Positions 32,638 to 44,180 of a DNA stretch of 64,000 bases are shown one piece after another. The number at the start of each line of letters is the position of its first letter. Position 1 is the stretch's first letter. The position numbers were made by a program, and so were the translations under genes. Location: positions 2,728,001 through 2,792,000 of the forward strand of contig CM074130.1 of the NCBI GenBank assembly GCA_037178625.1, in the 5' to 3' direction. Under the pieces are notes generated by a model. The model was not told the DNA's origin. It saw nothing but the letters and a program-made list of their open reading frames with translations, and searched no databases. The stretch comes from Skeletonema tropicum (Eukaryota > Bacillariophyta > Thalassiosirophyceae > Thalassiosirales > Thalassiosiraceae).

Positions 32638-32955
32638 TCAACTCCTGAATTGTGCTGACATGGAATTATGATTGCAGGAAATTGCACACGTTGGATAGTT
32701 GACGTTCAGGGCTGGCAATTGACGTTCAAATGCCTGAACGGTTGCATGAAATCGACCATGAACGGCTGAATCCCACCAATTTTGTGGAGGACATAAAGAT
32801 GTCGGAGGGAAGTTTGATTTTCGCATGGGAACCATTTTCGTAAAATGACTGTGCCGACGTGGAACTTGTGTCCAAAAACCATCTTTTCTTCCATCGATGT
32901 TCTGCTCTTGAACCTCGAACCTTAATAATATTTTGTTGGATTGCACTGGTGCCAT
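32638..32955 (-). CDS. Hypothetical 105-residue frame upstream of the HMG-box gene
   Basis: Starts MAPVQSNKILLRFEVQEQ and includes a Trp/Pro segment (PPQNWWDSAVHGRFH). No domain is recognised. It could be the true N-terminal part of the HMG-box gene, since another frame in between reads ELSTTQQQEYIKYSHYVSS and would link to it only through further frame changes. It could also be a separate small gene or chance. Divergent from the DUF760 gene. Confidence 0.28.
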   Translation of the reverse strand: MAPVQSNKILLRFEVQEQNIDGRKDGFWTQVPRRHSHFTKMVPMRKSNFPPTSLCPPQNWWDSAVHGRFHATVQAFERQLPALNVNYPTCAISCNHNSMSAQFRS

Positions 32956-33022
32956 TCAACCATAAATCAATTAGAGCGGGGAGAGAACACAATACGATAG
33001 TAGATAGCTTGAGAGAACAAAG

Positions 33023-34660
33023 ATGATTATTGCATTTCCATCATTATTCATCTGGAGCTTGTTCAGCGCTCAACCAGCTGCATCGTTTGTGCCATCCATC
33101 TGTAAGAATTCCGATGCTCCACAGCCCCATTCCACATCATGTGCAGAAAGATATCATAATATACGGAGCCACAACAAACACCCTGGATATTCTGCACTAT
33201 TCTCATCATTAATTAATAAAGACGAAGATGATGACGATGATTCAATAGACAAAAAGAGCAGCATGTCATCTGATGATGAATTGTTCCGTGATTCCAACTC
33301 TATCGAAAATAACAATCTTTCAGTTTCAGACTCTACTCTCATCTACGATAATGATGATGACGACGATGATGATGATGAAGAAGACGCAGATCCATATGCA
33401 CAATCTGCACCGAGTGAGTTTCGTGAAACTGGAGATGGCAATGATACAGCAAATCCCTCTTCTCTCGCCAAAGGATTAGCACGCCAATCGAGGGAACTCA
33501 ATACAACTCCACTCGACTGGGGTGGAGCCTTGACCACTCTACGAGATAGAGTGTCTGACATTGAAAGTGGAAAGTCTACCAATCCATCAACAGTGCTATT
33601 TCGTACGATTTCGAGGGAACGACCAAACGAGGCCATCGGGAGGTTTGTCCGTGAAGCCAATCCAGAAGTAGTCGCTGCCATGACAGGAGCGGTAAGTTCC
33701 TTGTTGGGTAGTCTGAGTAATCCTTCCATGGGTGTGGAAACTATTGTTCAAGCTTCTAGCGAAAAACTGGGTAACCTATGCTTCCAATTGCAAATGACGG
33801 GTTACATGTTCCGTAATGCTGAATACGTAATGGCCCTGAAGAAGTTGATGAATATTCGAGGCGAAGGAGCTACATTGGAAGAATACCGAGCTGCTTTCCA
33901 ACGACTGGACACGGATGGTAGCGGATATTTGGAACGTGACGAAATTGAAGCGCTGCTTGCTGATATCTACGAGGGAGACCCACCAGCGTTTGAGGTCAAT
34001 ACATTTGTTCAATTCTTTGATTCTAACAATGATGGCAGAGTTAGTTGGGAAGAGTTTGAAAAGGGTTTTGGTGTTGTCGCAAAGGCGGGCGAGGCTGCCA
34101 AATCTAAGCCCGCAAATGGGTTTTCTCTTCCTAGTTCTATCGAAGAGGACGATGATGAAGAGGACGATCTCTTTGGTGAGCCATCAGTATCGGGGACAAT
34201 AAAGGTGGAACTTGAAGATGGAAAAATCATTGAAGTTGACGCACAAGATTATGTAGACGATCTCAAACAGCAGGCAATGGAATTGAAGCGAGAGCTAGCA
34301 AGAGAAAAGGGTATTGATGCTAGCGATTTGGGAGTCCCAGATGAAAAGAACAATAATGCCTTTGTAAACGAGGCTCTGCCAACTGACGCTGGTGGCATTG
34401 CCAAATATATTGCCAGTCTTCAGGGAGATGTGAAGTCGCTAACAGCTGGTATCAGCCCAGAGGTTGTGGAATCAATGAAGATGCTGATTGAATTTGTGTT
34501 GGAGGGACCAGCCGGTGGCGGAAAACAAGCCAAAGATAAGAACAAAGAGATGGAATTGCCTGGATCAGCCCTGCAGCAGCTCGCTCTTTGGCAGTTGGTC
34601 ATCGGGTATCGATTGCGTGAAACTGAAGCCACTGGCGAGTGGAAGAAAATGCTCGATTAA
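33023..34660 (+). CDS. Plastid-type DUF760 protein with two EF hands
   Basis: Single-exon protein of 545 residues. The signal peptide ends with the plastid motif AASF-VPS (residues 19-25). An acidic linker (Asp run near 110-120) follows. Residues 205-277 match a DUF760 helical domain ([45 protein letters not shown]). Two canonical EF-hand loops come next: [12 protein letters not shown] (296-307) and [12 protein letters not shown] (333-344). A second DUF760-like half closes the protein ([38 protein letters not shown]). DUF760 proteins are plastid proteins of plants and algae with no assigned activity. The inserted EF hands suggest calcium control inside the plastid, which is inference. Confidence 0.87.
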   Translation: MIIAFPSLFIWSLFSAQPAASFVPSICKNSDAPQPHSTSCAERYHNIRSHNKHPGYSALFSSLINKDEDDDDDSIDKKSSMSSDDELFRDSNSIENNNLSVSDSTLIYDNDDDDDDDDEEDADPYAQSAPSEFRETGDGNDTANPSSLAKGLARQSRELNTTPLDWGGALTTLRDRVSDIESGKSTNPSTVLFRTISRERPNEAIGRFVREANPEVVAAMTGAVSSLLGSLSNPSMGVETIVQASSEKLGNLCFQLQMTGYMFRNAEYVMALKKLMNIRGEGATLEEYRAAFQRLDTDGSGYLERDEIEALLADIYEGDPPAFEVNTFVQFFDSNNDGRVSWEEFEKGFGVVAKAGEAAKSKPANGFSLPSSIEEDDDEEDDLFGEPSVSGTIKVELEDGKIIEVDAQDYVDDLKQQAMELKRELAREKGIDASDLGVPDEKNNNAFVNEALPTDAGGIAKYIASLQGDVKSLTAGISPEVVESMKMLIEFVLEGPAGGGKQAKDKNKEMELPGSALQQLALWQLVIGYRLRETEATGEWKKMLD

Positions 34661-34744
34661 TTGACGTTCTTTGTACAACGCATATCGCACTTAAAATAAT
34701 GACGAGGTGTTGTTCTCATTCTTCTTAGATTCAAACTTAATCCT

Positions 34745-35630
34745 CTACACTGCATCCGAATGCTGCACCATCACCTTGCTGTCGTCGTCACTACTATCTC
34801 CTGCAGCATATCCGCTAGCAACTGATTTTGACCTTACGATATCACTTGCTAGCTTTGCAGGATTCCGCATTATCGCATGAAACAGCACCAACGCACCAGA
34901 GATAGCAAGTCCTTTTAATGAAGGATGCAAGCACTTCGCAACAGCCACATAAAATGTCCAAACAGACAAGACCCACGATCTTCGATTCGGAGTAAAAACT
35001 TCATTTAGATCCTTCTCCATTACAACCAATTTGATATCCTCCCTTAGGACAACGAGATGTAGCCACCATAGTACCCACGTAACGCCTACGAAAAGCAACA
35101 TCCCAGGATGCATAAGTGCAACTACCAAAACAGTTCCTATGGCCATTACTGCATAATTCGTCGCGAAGTATTGCAAATTACGAGAGATTCGAGAGGTGCA
35201 CTTTTCATGTTTGTTAATAGTTTTGTCCGAACCGAAAGAGATGGGCGGGGAGAATGCATCGGCACCGATGCAAAACGACGGCCCAGTGAAACCTAGGAAC
35301 GTGTTCAGAGGACGTAGCGTGTGAATGTTGATTCTTGACGTGAATGAATAGATACGAGCCCTAACACGGTCAAGGGCCGCGCCGCTGATGACGATTGGCC
35401 CGAGCTCTAGGTGTATATGACGGCGACTCTTGGAGTCATCGCTAAAGGCGGTTAGAACACGATAATGTTATTTCGAATTTTGAATGAGAACGAATCCCTC
35501 ACGTTATAAGCAAATGTTTGATCGACAAAAACACTCACCTTGTAGAACGATCGTCATCATCTGTGGTAATGGAGCTAAGCAGCTCATCGTTGCTGACTTG
35601 ACGTCTCCTGGCTGGTGTTGTCGTTGCCAT
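34745..35630 (-). CDS. PRA1-family membrane protein (prenylated Rab acceptor type), two exons
   Basis: Exon 35630-35539 ([20 protein letters not shown]) joins exon 35441-34745 across intron 35538-35442 (GTGAGT...TTAG, 97 bases), giving 262 residues. The PRA1 core runs [11 protein letters not shown], then [17 protein letters not shown], then two hydrophobic hairpins ([43 protein letters not shown]). PRA1/Yip3 proteins sit in ER-Golgi and endosomal membranes and regulate prenylated Rab delivery. Starting at the internal Met (35176) would delete the conserved region before the first hairpin, so the spliced model is preferred. Convergent with the DUF760 gene; about 310 bases separate it from the divergent SKI2. 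Confidence 0.82.
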
Positions 35631-35943
35631 TTCGGAAAGCGTTCTGGTTGTTTTTCACCATGTCGGGGTCGGGGTCGGGGACGGGCGGGGGGAGCCGCGA
35701 TTGAAAAAAGTGTTACAGTTAGTAGGTTTACAGTGTCTGTTACGGTCCGGTTACAACTGCGTGTAACACTTGCTTGTTACATGTAACATTTCGCTCCGTA
35801 CCAGTTACAATTTTTACAAGAATTTACATCAACTCGTGATCAACTCCCACTCCACACTCCACAACCAAAATCGATATCCACCATGAGCTTCCGCTAATAG
35901 TGGTTTCATACAGACAGCTGACGGCCCTACCATAACGACAAAC
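35631..35943. promoter_or_regulatory. Divergent PRA1/SKI2 promoter with repeated GTTACA/TGTAAC words
   Basis: A GGGGTC-type tandem run lies at about 35663-35690. From 35712 to 35813 the word TTACA or its complement TGTAA recurs many times (GTTACAG, GTTACGG, GGTTACAAC, GTGTAACAC, GTTACATGTAAC, AGTTACAA). GTTACATGTAAC at about 35776-35787 is a perfect palindrome. The clustering suggests a bound factor; which one is unknown. Confidence 0.4.
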
Positions 35944-38900
35944 ATGGATCAAGAGCAGCAGAATCGCTCTAAGAAGCTGAAGCAGTTAAGCCAGCTGTTG
36001 AAGAAATCCAGCACAGCCTACTCAAAATCTGGAGCTTTTTCAGGCGTCACTTTGCCCGATGATGATGGTTCAAATAAAAACAATGGCAATAATCAAAAAC
36101 AGATCGATTCCACAATTGATTGCAGTAAAATCTACACTGGCAGGGTTTGGAGTATTGGCACCCACATCATCTCAGCAACAGGTCTGGAATAGATCGATAC
36201 CCTCGACTTTGTATCAGACTCCAAAATGCTCTCCTTCACTTACAACCATCATGCCTCTGTCGCGTGTGCCACCAGGTGCTAAAATTTGCGGTCAGCAGCC
36301 CAGCAATGATAATGGTGATGTTTTGGTGGAAGTTTGGAAACACTCATTGACTTCCAATGAGGAAATTGGGAATCAAGCTGCTGGAGATGTACAGCATCGT
36401 CCACTTCAGGGCAATCTGTCATCGAAACTTAGTGAATATACTAGGGGCACTATGGGTGTCAGACGTCCATTTAGACCTGGTGGCATGGATGATGATGATG
36501 AAATCGAAGAAGACGGTGCAGAAGAAAACATGGAATCCGAATATTTGTCAGAGGAAGCGACAACCAATGCAAGGCGGGCGCTAACCTTGGGATCCAAACA
36601 GGCGTGGGAAGAGGGAATTCTGATTACTTCACCGCCAGGCATGTCATTTCATGTAGGGTTGAGCTATGATGATGTATTCAATGATGGAAACGATTTGGAG
36701 ATGGTTGACAATGGTAGAGGCGAGGATGAGGATGAACTTGCAGCAAAAGTTTCTGCATTAAGCATGGATGATGATGACGTAGGAACAGCAGCTGCACTTG
36801 CTGGGAATGCATTTGCAGTACCTTCGTCTACAATTTGGGACAAAACATACTTTGATGACGATTCTCTATTTGGTGAGAGTACTAGTGGAAGTGAAAGCGA
36901 CAGTGAGGAGTCTGATGACGAAAGCATCGAAGAAGAGAGCAACGACGACTTGAAACCAGTTGAAGTTGCTGAAGAGAAACCTCCTGAAAAAGTATCAGAA
37001 TTCCTGTCACCAGAAGATGAAGTTGATTCTCTTCTTTCTGAGATGAAGCATACTCTGCAGTCACCTATCGATCGAGCAATGGCGGAGAAAAAGGCATCGC
37101 CTTCTATCCACCCTAATTTATCTACTGGCAGCAGTGAGGATCAAAAGAATGCCAAAAACAGAAAGTCATGGGCTGTGACTGACTACATTCCTCTTACTGA
37201 TGATGCCGATTTTCATACACTCTGTCCTAATCCTGCCCTCACGTTTCCCTTCGAGCTGGATGACTTTCAAAAACAGGCCATTTTACGTTTGGAGAAGCGA
37301 CAGTGCGTCTTCCTTGCTGCGCATACTTCTGCAGGGAAAACAGTTTGTGCCGAGTATGCCATTGCATTGGCGAAGAAGCACTGCACCAGGGCCATCTACA
37401 CCTCTCCAATCAAAGCGCTGAGTAATCAAAAATACAGAGACTTTAGAACTAAGTTCGGAGAAGACGTTGGGCTTATTACAGGTGATATGCAAATTGGAGC
37501 AGATGGAAGTTGTTTAATCATGACAACGGAGATTCTTCGCTCCATGCTGTACCGTGGTGCAGATTTGATTCGTGATATTGAATGGTGAGTATTTTACTAC
37601 CACATCGACTGTCTTGCTGCTTGCATTACTTCTCTATCAGCTAACGCTTTGTTTTCACTCTAGGGTCATTTTTGATGAGGTGCATTACATCAATGATTCG
37701 GAGAGAGGGGTCGTTTGGGAAGAAGTTATCATCATGCTCCCAGAATATGTTAATATGATATTCCTCTCAGCAACAACGCCTAACACAATTGAATTCTCAG
37801 AGTGGATTGGGAGAACCAAACGCAAGCCTGTCCACGTAATTAGAACTAACTACCGACCTGTACCACTGAGTCACCATCTATGGGCTGGACACAAGATGCA
37901 TAAAATCATGGAAGGAAAGCATGGTTTCGACTCTAAAGGTTACGCTGCTGCATCTAAAGCACTCCTACCGGCCTCTGCTAGAGCAAAAGCTGATGCAAAG
38001 AATAAGAAGGGAGGAAGTAAAGCCACTTCTGCTGCTGGGAAGCAATCGTCTGTTCCTGGGAAACCAGCAACTGGTTCAAAATTGACATCATGGCAGCAGC
38101 AAGGAAGTAAGCAAGATTGGATCTCGTTAACTAGGCATTTAGAAAAAGAGGGGCTCATGCCAACTGTCACATTTTCCTTTTCTAAGAAGAAATGCGAAGA
38201 GATTGCGAATCAATTGCGATCCCTTGATCTCAATACTGCGGCCGAAAGAAATTTAGTTCAAAGTTTTGCAATCCAGACAGTTGCAAGATTGTCTCCAAAA
38301 GACCAAGTTCTTCCTCAGGTCGTCAATACAGTTGATATGGTTAAACGAGGGGTGGGAGTACACCATGGAGGACTCCTTCCCATTCTGAAAGAAATGGTGG
38401 AAATTCTTTTCTCGAGGAACTTGATCAAGATACTTTTTGCTACAGAGACCTTTGCTATGGGTGAGTTTTTGTTATTGATTTTGTATATACTTTTCTCCTT
38501 TGGAATAGATAAGGTGATACTGATGATACATCCATTTGTGTGCATACTCAACAGGTGTAAATATGCCTGCACGGTCAGTAGTGTTCAATGCGATCAGGAA
38601 ACACGACGGTGTCCGAATTTCGAGAGTTGCAACCAGGAGAGTATGTGCAGATGGCAGGGCGAGCTGGAAGAAGAGGCCTTGACACTGTGGGAACTGTCGT
38701 CCTGTGTTGCTTTGGCGACCAGCCACCACCACAAACGATGCTAAAGAACATGCTGACAGGCTCTTCCACGAAGCTTCAATCGCAATTTCGGCTGACGTAC
38801 ACGATGATACTAAACTTGCTTCGTGTAGAAGATATGTCGGTGGAGGGCATGATAAAACGATCTTTTTCAGAGTTTGCGACACAACGAGCTTTGACAAATA

Positions 38901-40486
38901 ATGAATATCCAAAGCTTCTTACCCGAGGAACCAAGACTCTGATCAAATTGGATGAAGCGTTTAAACACGACGTTGATAGTAGGATCGGAGCAGAGGATAT
39001 TGAAGAGTACTATGCAGCTAGCTCTAATGTACTTTCTTCTGCAAAAGATCTGCTGTCTTATATTCTCTCTTCTGGCGGCACTGGCGGGGGTGCACTGGTT
39101 GCGGGGCGGCTTGTTCTAGTCACTTCTGCTCGAAAACATGGCTATGTACGAGCTCCAGCCGTTGTATTAAAACCGCCGGCTGCTTCTTCAAAGAATAATT
39201 CAGCTTCCTCAAGTGAGGGTGATGGTATTGTTTGTGTCGTCTTGCTTCCACATAGCTACACCTCTGACAAAGAAAAAGAAGGTGGGCCAGTATTAGGAGA
39301 CTTGAATTATGTTGGGCTGCAAAGAGACCGCTTCTACACCATCCATGAGTTGAGCTTGGATGAAATACTTTTCGTGTCTGACAAGAAGTGCAAATTAGAC
39401 AGCAAAGTTTTTTTGAAGGAAAAATCAAGCGTCAAGTCAATCGGGCGAGGTGCTTTGGGGGATCCATTCGCTAGTGTAAGATCAGTGCAAAGAAGAGAGG
39501 CGGACGATCCTTTTGCTGGTATGATGGCCCGAGGGAAAAAAGGTGGTGACACCTCCTCTCGCAGCAAGCCTAGCGTGAGCCAAGAAACTCAGGTTGTTGA
39601 TGATGTTGTAACTTTCCTTATCAGCAGCGAAGAGACAGAGTTGCATACAGGTCTAGACGTGCTCGATCTCAAGGAATGTGCCAAGAACATGCACCAAGGA
39701 AACTCTGCTGTCGAATTTGGAGGAGCTTATTCTCGATACGAACAACATATTGCTTTGCTCCGTCACTTCAAATCTCATTATCACCCTAATCTGGAGACTC
39801 ACTACAAGGTTGTTGATAGAAGAGAAATTCTACGTTCCAGAGTCGACACACTGCGAAAACTTTTGTCCAATGAATCGCTACAACTATTTCCAGACTTTTT
39901 ACAGCGGAAGGCGCTACTCCAAACGCTTGGTTACGTCGACGAAAATGATACTGTTTGCCTGAAAGGAAGGGTGGCGTGCGAAGTCAATACCTGTGAAGGT
40001 CTTATCGTCACTGAGATGGTGTTCGGTGGCTTGTTGAGTGAGTTGGAACCAACAGAGATTGTCGCGGCGTTGAGTGCTCTTATATTTCAGGAGAAGACAG
40101 ACGAAGAATTCGATTCCGAACTACCAGAACGGCTTGTGGCTAGCTGCAATGGGATGAAGGCTATTGCTATAGATTTAGGTCAACGTCAAAAAGATCACGG
40201 TTTACCAGTTGATCCTCTTGAATATTGTGCAACAAGCCTCAAAATGGGTTTGGTTCACGTTGTTTATGAATGGGCTTGTGGAGTTCCATTCAGTTCAATC
40301 TGTGAATTGACTGATGTGCAGGAAGGGTCCATTGTGCGCACAATAACCAGGCTCGACGAGTTGTGTCGGGAGGTCAGAAACTGTGCAAGAGTTGTTGGAA
40401 ACCCAACATTATATCGCAAAATGGAAATAGCAAGTGAGGCCATCAAACGAGATATTGTCTTTGCCTCCAGTCTTTACGTGAGCTAA
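35944..40486 (+). CDS. SKI2: SKI2-like DExH-box RNA helicase (exosome cofactor), with frame junction
   Basis: The helicase of the Ski complex, which feeds mRNA to the cytoplasmic exosome. Introns 37585-37663 and 38461-38554 are clear (GTGAGT...AG). Motif I is [15 protein letters not shown], the DExH box is [11 protein letters not shown] (restored across intron 1), and [25 protein letters not shown] and [13 protein letters not shown] follow. The arch and C-terminal DSHCT regions end at 40486. Between RKHDGV and FRELQPGEY the frame changes by one base at about 38614 (GTC-C-GAA); conservation is continuous on both sides and no intron fits. The extreme N-terminus is doubtful. The frame from 35944 ([18 protein letters not shown]) must change by one base before 36190 to reach [13 protein letters not shown]. 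With both omissions the protein is 1455 residues. Confidence 0.87.
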
Positions 40487-40527
40487 ACAATAATACTTTG
40501 ATCTTTATGAGGGTAACCTAATCATCA

Positions 40528-41903
40528 TTATTTCATCTCCATCTCTTCTCCTAACTCGTCGAGTTTTTTTGTTACCTCTTCTAACTGACTTTGGATTACT
40601 TCAAGTTCACATGCAACATCTTCACCAGAGCATTCCATTTGTTCTTTCGCCCTAGTCAGCATGGTAATAGCATTTTCCCAGTAATGCCGCGCAGAGTCTG
40701 GATTTGGTGGCGAGCATGACATGAAAGCACAACCAAGTAAATACCAAACTTCAATGACCTCATCGTTCTCGGCCAGTAAACTACCTAAAACTTGAATTGC
40801 CGACTCGGAGCATCTCTCTTTATTGTAATTACTTCCATCGTCCACGAGTGATGTGCATTCTAGCATGATCTTTGCCGTTTGGAGTCTGAAACCATATTCG
40901 GGTAAAGACGAAGTTGCGTCTATTTCTAGCAGCTCACGCGCCTTTGCTTCCTGAACCCCCTCCTTATCATCAGTGGCCAAGCCAACTAAACCTGACATTG
41001 CTTCGCAACCAACTTTCATTCTATTGTATGTTTCCATGATACAGTCAAGCGCTTCTGCGACTCTGGATTGGCTCAATCGCAGATTAGCCATTGTTTGTAG
41101 TGCATCTGGCTGAGATGGACCTATTTCTTTCTCAAATGGACCACTTTCTAGTTGAGCCGCAGCATCAATCTCCACCGCTGCTTTCAGGGCAGCCTCACAA
41201 GAGTTTTCAGCGTCAGGTTCCTCACACAAGTCTGTCAGATAGAGCTCACCGATGGAACAATAAGCAGCACAAAGTTGTCGTTTTGTTTCAACCATGAATC
41301 GCTTCAAATTTAATGAGTTTAACTCCCCATCAATATCCATTCCATTTGCTTCGTCATCTTTGGAAGCTACAAGCCGGTCCAATATCGACACTGTCCGTTG
41401 TAGCTCACTCACGCCTATACGCAATGCAGGTCAGTGCTTCAGTACCAGTCGAAAGCTGACCTAAATATAAATATAAACCAGCTTTGCTCTCAGAATTTTG
41501 TGCAGTTGAAATATTGCATTCACCGTCATCGCCTTGCATTGCTTCAGTTGCTTCTTGTTGATTCCCCAGCAGTTCAATTGCATCCAAGAACTCATTTCGT
41601 GCACCTTCGACATCTCCACATGATGCTTTGAGTTCACCCATCTTTCCAAGAACATTTGCAAGTGTGCATTTGTCTTGCTCGTACACCATTTTCAGTATCA
41701 GTACCGTGTATACGAGACCGAAGAACTTGTGTCGCATAGCCAAACAGCTTCATAGCCGTATCTATATCTGACATTTCCATGGCAGATTCCGCTTGAGTAA
41801 GCACATCCTCAAGTGATGGCGCAGGTTTCTTGCCGCCACCACTAGTGCCATTCTTTCGAGATTTGCCTCTTTGTTGTTTCTTCTTTTTGCTGCCGCCAGC
41901 CAT
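40528..41903 (-). CDS. TPR protein resembling ribosomal-protein chaperone ACL4, two frame junctions
   Basis: The basic start (MAGGSKKKKQQRGKSRK) is followed by TPR-like helices: LTQAESAMEMSDIDTAMKLFGYATQVL, TLANVLGKMGELKASCGDVEGARNEF, and near the end WYLLGCAFMSCSPPNPDSARHYWENAITML. The last block and the acidic C-terminal helix resemble Acl4, the chaperone of ribosomal protein uL4; this is a family-level guess. Three frames are used in turn. The changes are at about 41672-41684 (GGTGTACGAGCAAGAC) and about 41412-41424 (ATTGCGTATAGGCGTGAG), each by omission of one base, after which the gene encodes 457 residues. No intron of plausible size fits either place. Convergent with SKI2. Confidence 0.72.
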
Positions 41904-42132
41904 GCTTATGTCAATGTTATCAGGAACTGTATATATATTAGGGAGCCCAAGCTAAGGCTGCTACTAGAGCACCAAGTTCTACAAAGACAAAGTTGTTGCC
42001 AATAAATGAGAGCATAGAGATTTTGGATGGTTCAGTGATTGCTTGAGATCTACGTAGGAAATAGTACGAAAGAGAGCGGGAGCAAGGCAAAGAAGTTGAC
42101 CTTGCTGCACATAATATTCCACAGCTGTCACC

Positions 42133-43339
42133 ATGGAACACCTCCTATCTACGAACCACTGTCAACTGCTAAAATGTGCTTTGGAAGTCATTGGTCGCAC
42201 TAAATATGCTGAAGCAATTAGAATTACAACTATGCCAGTAGATGATAGAATTTTTGTTCCTTCCAATTTGGCGACACCAAAAACTGATGAAACCAATCCT
42301 CCTCATTCAAGTCAGAATGAATGTCAAGATCGAGTCCAGCGTCGAAAAGCAAAGAAGAGACGGAAGATAGAACTTCGTAAACAGTACCGGGAATTATCTA
42401 CAATTAAATCTGAGGTGGTAACAAGCACATCATTCTGTAACTTGAGCACAAAATCAGCCTCACCATCTCCATCGGATAGCCAAGTAGCAATACCGCAGTC
42501 GGTACGAGCCATCATTCATGTAAAGCCACTTATAATCTTAGATGTGAATGGGGTTTTATGTCATCGCTTACGTTACAAATCTCCAGCATCCTGCGGCGGA
42601 AGATCAAAACAAATAGTAACCTACAGACCATCTATTGGACACATTGCCAACACAGATATTATCCCACGATCTGACCTGCACCAGTTTCTCACGTCGTTGA
42701 ACAATAGTTTTTCCTTGGCCGTATGTAAGTATTATTGCTCTGTTTGTTTGTGGCAATATATTTTACTTATGCTCACATCTGCATTATCCAGGGACTAGCG
42801 CAACAAGGAAGACATCAAGGCAGTTGGTGCGATTGCTATTTCCAGATGAAATCAGAAAAAACTTAGTGTTTCATATGGCATAGAAACTTTTGCAACTTGG
42901 TTGACAATACAGATAAAGGAAAAAATCACGACAGTAATGATTTAGACTTGGAGAGTAACTCAAACAACAGCAATAACAAATCTGAAGAAAGCCCAAAGAA
43001 ATCCATCACATGAAGATCTTATTGCAATCAAATCTTTGGCAAAGGTATGGGCATCATACCCAATTTGGAATACGACAAACACTCTACTATTAGATGATTC
43101 TCCAGAAAAATGCCCAGCAAAATACAGAAAGAATGCATTACATCCTGCACAAATTTGTGGCACAAACACTGATATGGGTGGTGCATATTTTGACAACTGA
43201 TGAAGAGAATCAGAAGAATCAGAGATGCTTCTTTGAACTACTTGCGAAGCATTGGTCTGAGTCATCATCCTCTGAGTACTTGTCAACATTTTTAGAAGAC
43301 AATGCAAAGGAATACAATATGGGATGGAGTGAATCGTGA
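42133..43339 (+). CDS. FCP1/SCP-like HAD phosphatase domain protein with three frame junctions
   Basis: A basic N-terminal region precedes an NLI/FCP1-type HAD domain. Motif I reads LIILDVNGVL, with Asn in place of the second catalytic Asp. Next come the joined SLAV-WTSATRKTSRQLVRLLF (67-base intron 42725-42791), FHWHRNFCN, an Asn/Ser-rich insert, LAKVWASYPIWNTTNTLLLDDSPEKC, and a C-terminal helix. The frame changes by one base at 42875 (TTTCAT-A-TGG), somewhere in 42950-43013, and near 43190-43198 (an in-frame TGA followed by DEENQKNQ in the next frame). With the intron and three bases left out, it encodes 378 residues. The Asn substitution is common in plant relatives and leaves the true activity open. 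Convergent with the DUF1499 gene. Confidence 0.75.
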
Positions 43340-43360
43340 CGATACGGAATTGCTTAGTTC

Positions 43361-44180
43361 TTAAAATTTGGAAACTCCATTTTCCTCTGCATAACCCCGG
43401 TGTGTCTCAAGAAGCACACCAGGGGCATCCCATCCTTTCTCTCTTAGTGCATTTGCCAAGTAGTTGATCCTTTTTGCGTTCACTCCGAAATCAAGATAGC
43501 CGAGTCTGCTTGCGCTGCGGACCTGTACAACATTGTCATCTTTGTCAATCATGGCAAACTTCCAAATCATCTACGTAACCATTCTTCAAGCTCTCAAATT
43601 GAACATAGATATATCCTGCTTCAGGGTCAAATGTGACGACTATTGAATCCACCACCATCAATGTTGGACTGACCTGGTTGATATGATTTTACAACCTCAT
43701 GTAACTGTTCAAATGCATCCTGTCTCGAGGATAGTTTGCTAGTATCCCATTTGAAAGGTGGGATGCTTCGTATCAGGAGAATCCTCAACATTATCTGTGG
43801 AACAAAAGCAGTTTGGAGCAGCTTCCACACTCCTTCAAACCAACGTATTCTCCTCCTGCCATGTCCTTGCGTTTACCGATGCCGAGATTCTTTGGCTTTG
43901 AACCTCTTTGTTTTGGACGATCATCGTATTTGTCGGATATTTTGTTGGCAAATGCATTAGCAGCATCTGATGGGATCAAAATCCCTGCTGTCATAGCTCC
44001 TGCTAAACATGACTTGACCAACGACTCTCTTCTAGTCAGCAAGGATGTTTCGATATCCATATCGTTGTTCTTTGCGCTTGATAATGATGTAATACTGCAT
44101 CTACGTTGCAAAGTTGTAGGAGCAGTAAATGCCGATGCAGACATCGCGATGCTGGCAAGGATGGGAACAACGAACTTCAT
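43361..44180 (-). CDS. DUF1499 protein, thylakoid-lumen type presequence, four frame junctions
   Basis: The N-terminus is a textbook diatom plastid presequence: signal peptide and ASAF-TAP motif (residues 15-21). A second signal with twin Arg follows ([20 protein letters not shown]...DAANAF), implying Tat import to the thylakoid lumen. The body is DUF1499: GLKECG, APNCF, then [29 protein letters not shown] and [20 protein letters not shown]. To read these in order, one base must be left out at four places: 43820-43825, 43749-43752, 43642-43645 and 43559. All four are in the same sense, after which 271 residues result. The family is unassigned in function. A decaying pseudogene would be expected to show mixed indels and lost motifs; here every motif is present. 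Confidence 0.8.

Noticed and set aside
43555..43562. A 16-base GT...AG stretch at the last DUF1499 junction considered as a micro-intron
   Set aside because: Removing it would delete VDDLE, the best conserved segment of the family, so a one-base omission is the better reading.
43643..43676. A 34-base GTCAGT...ATAG stretch in DUF1499 considered as a short intron
   Set aside because: Its length would fix the frame, but it is about half the size of the shortest credible intron here and the other three junctions have no such option; kept only as an alternative.
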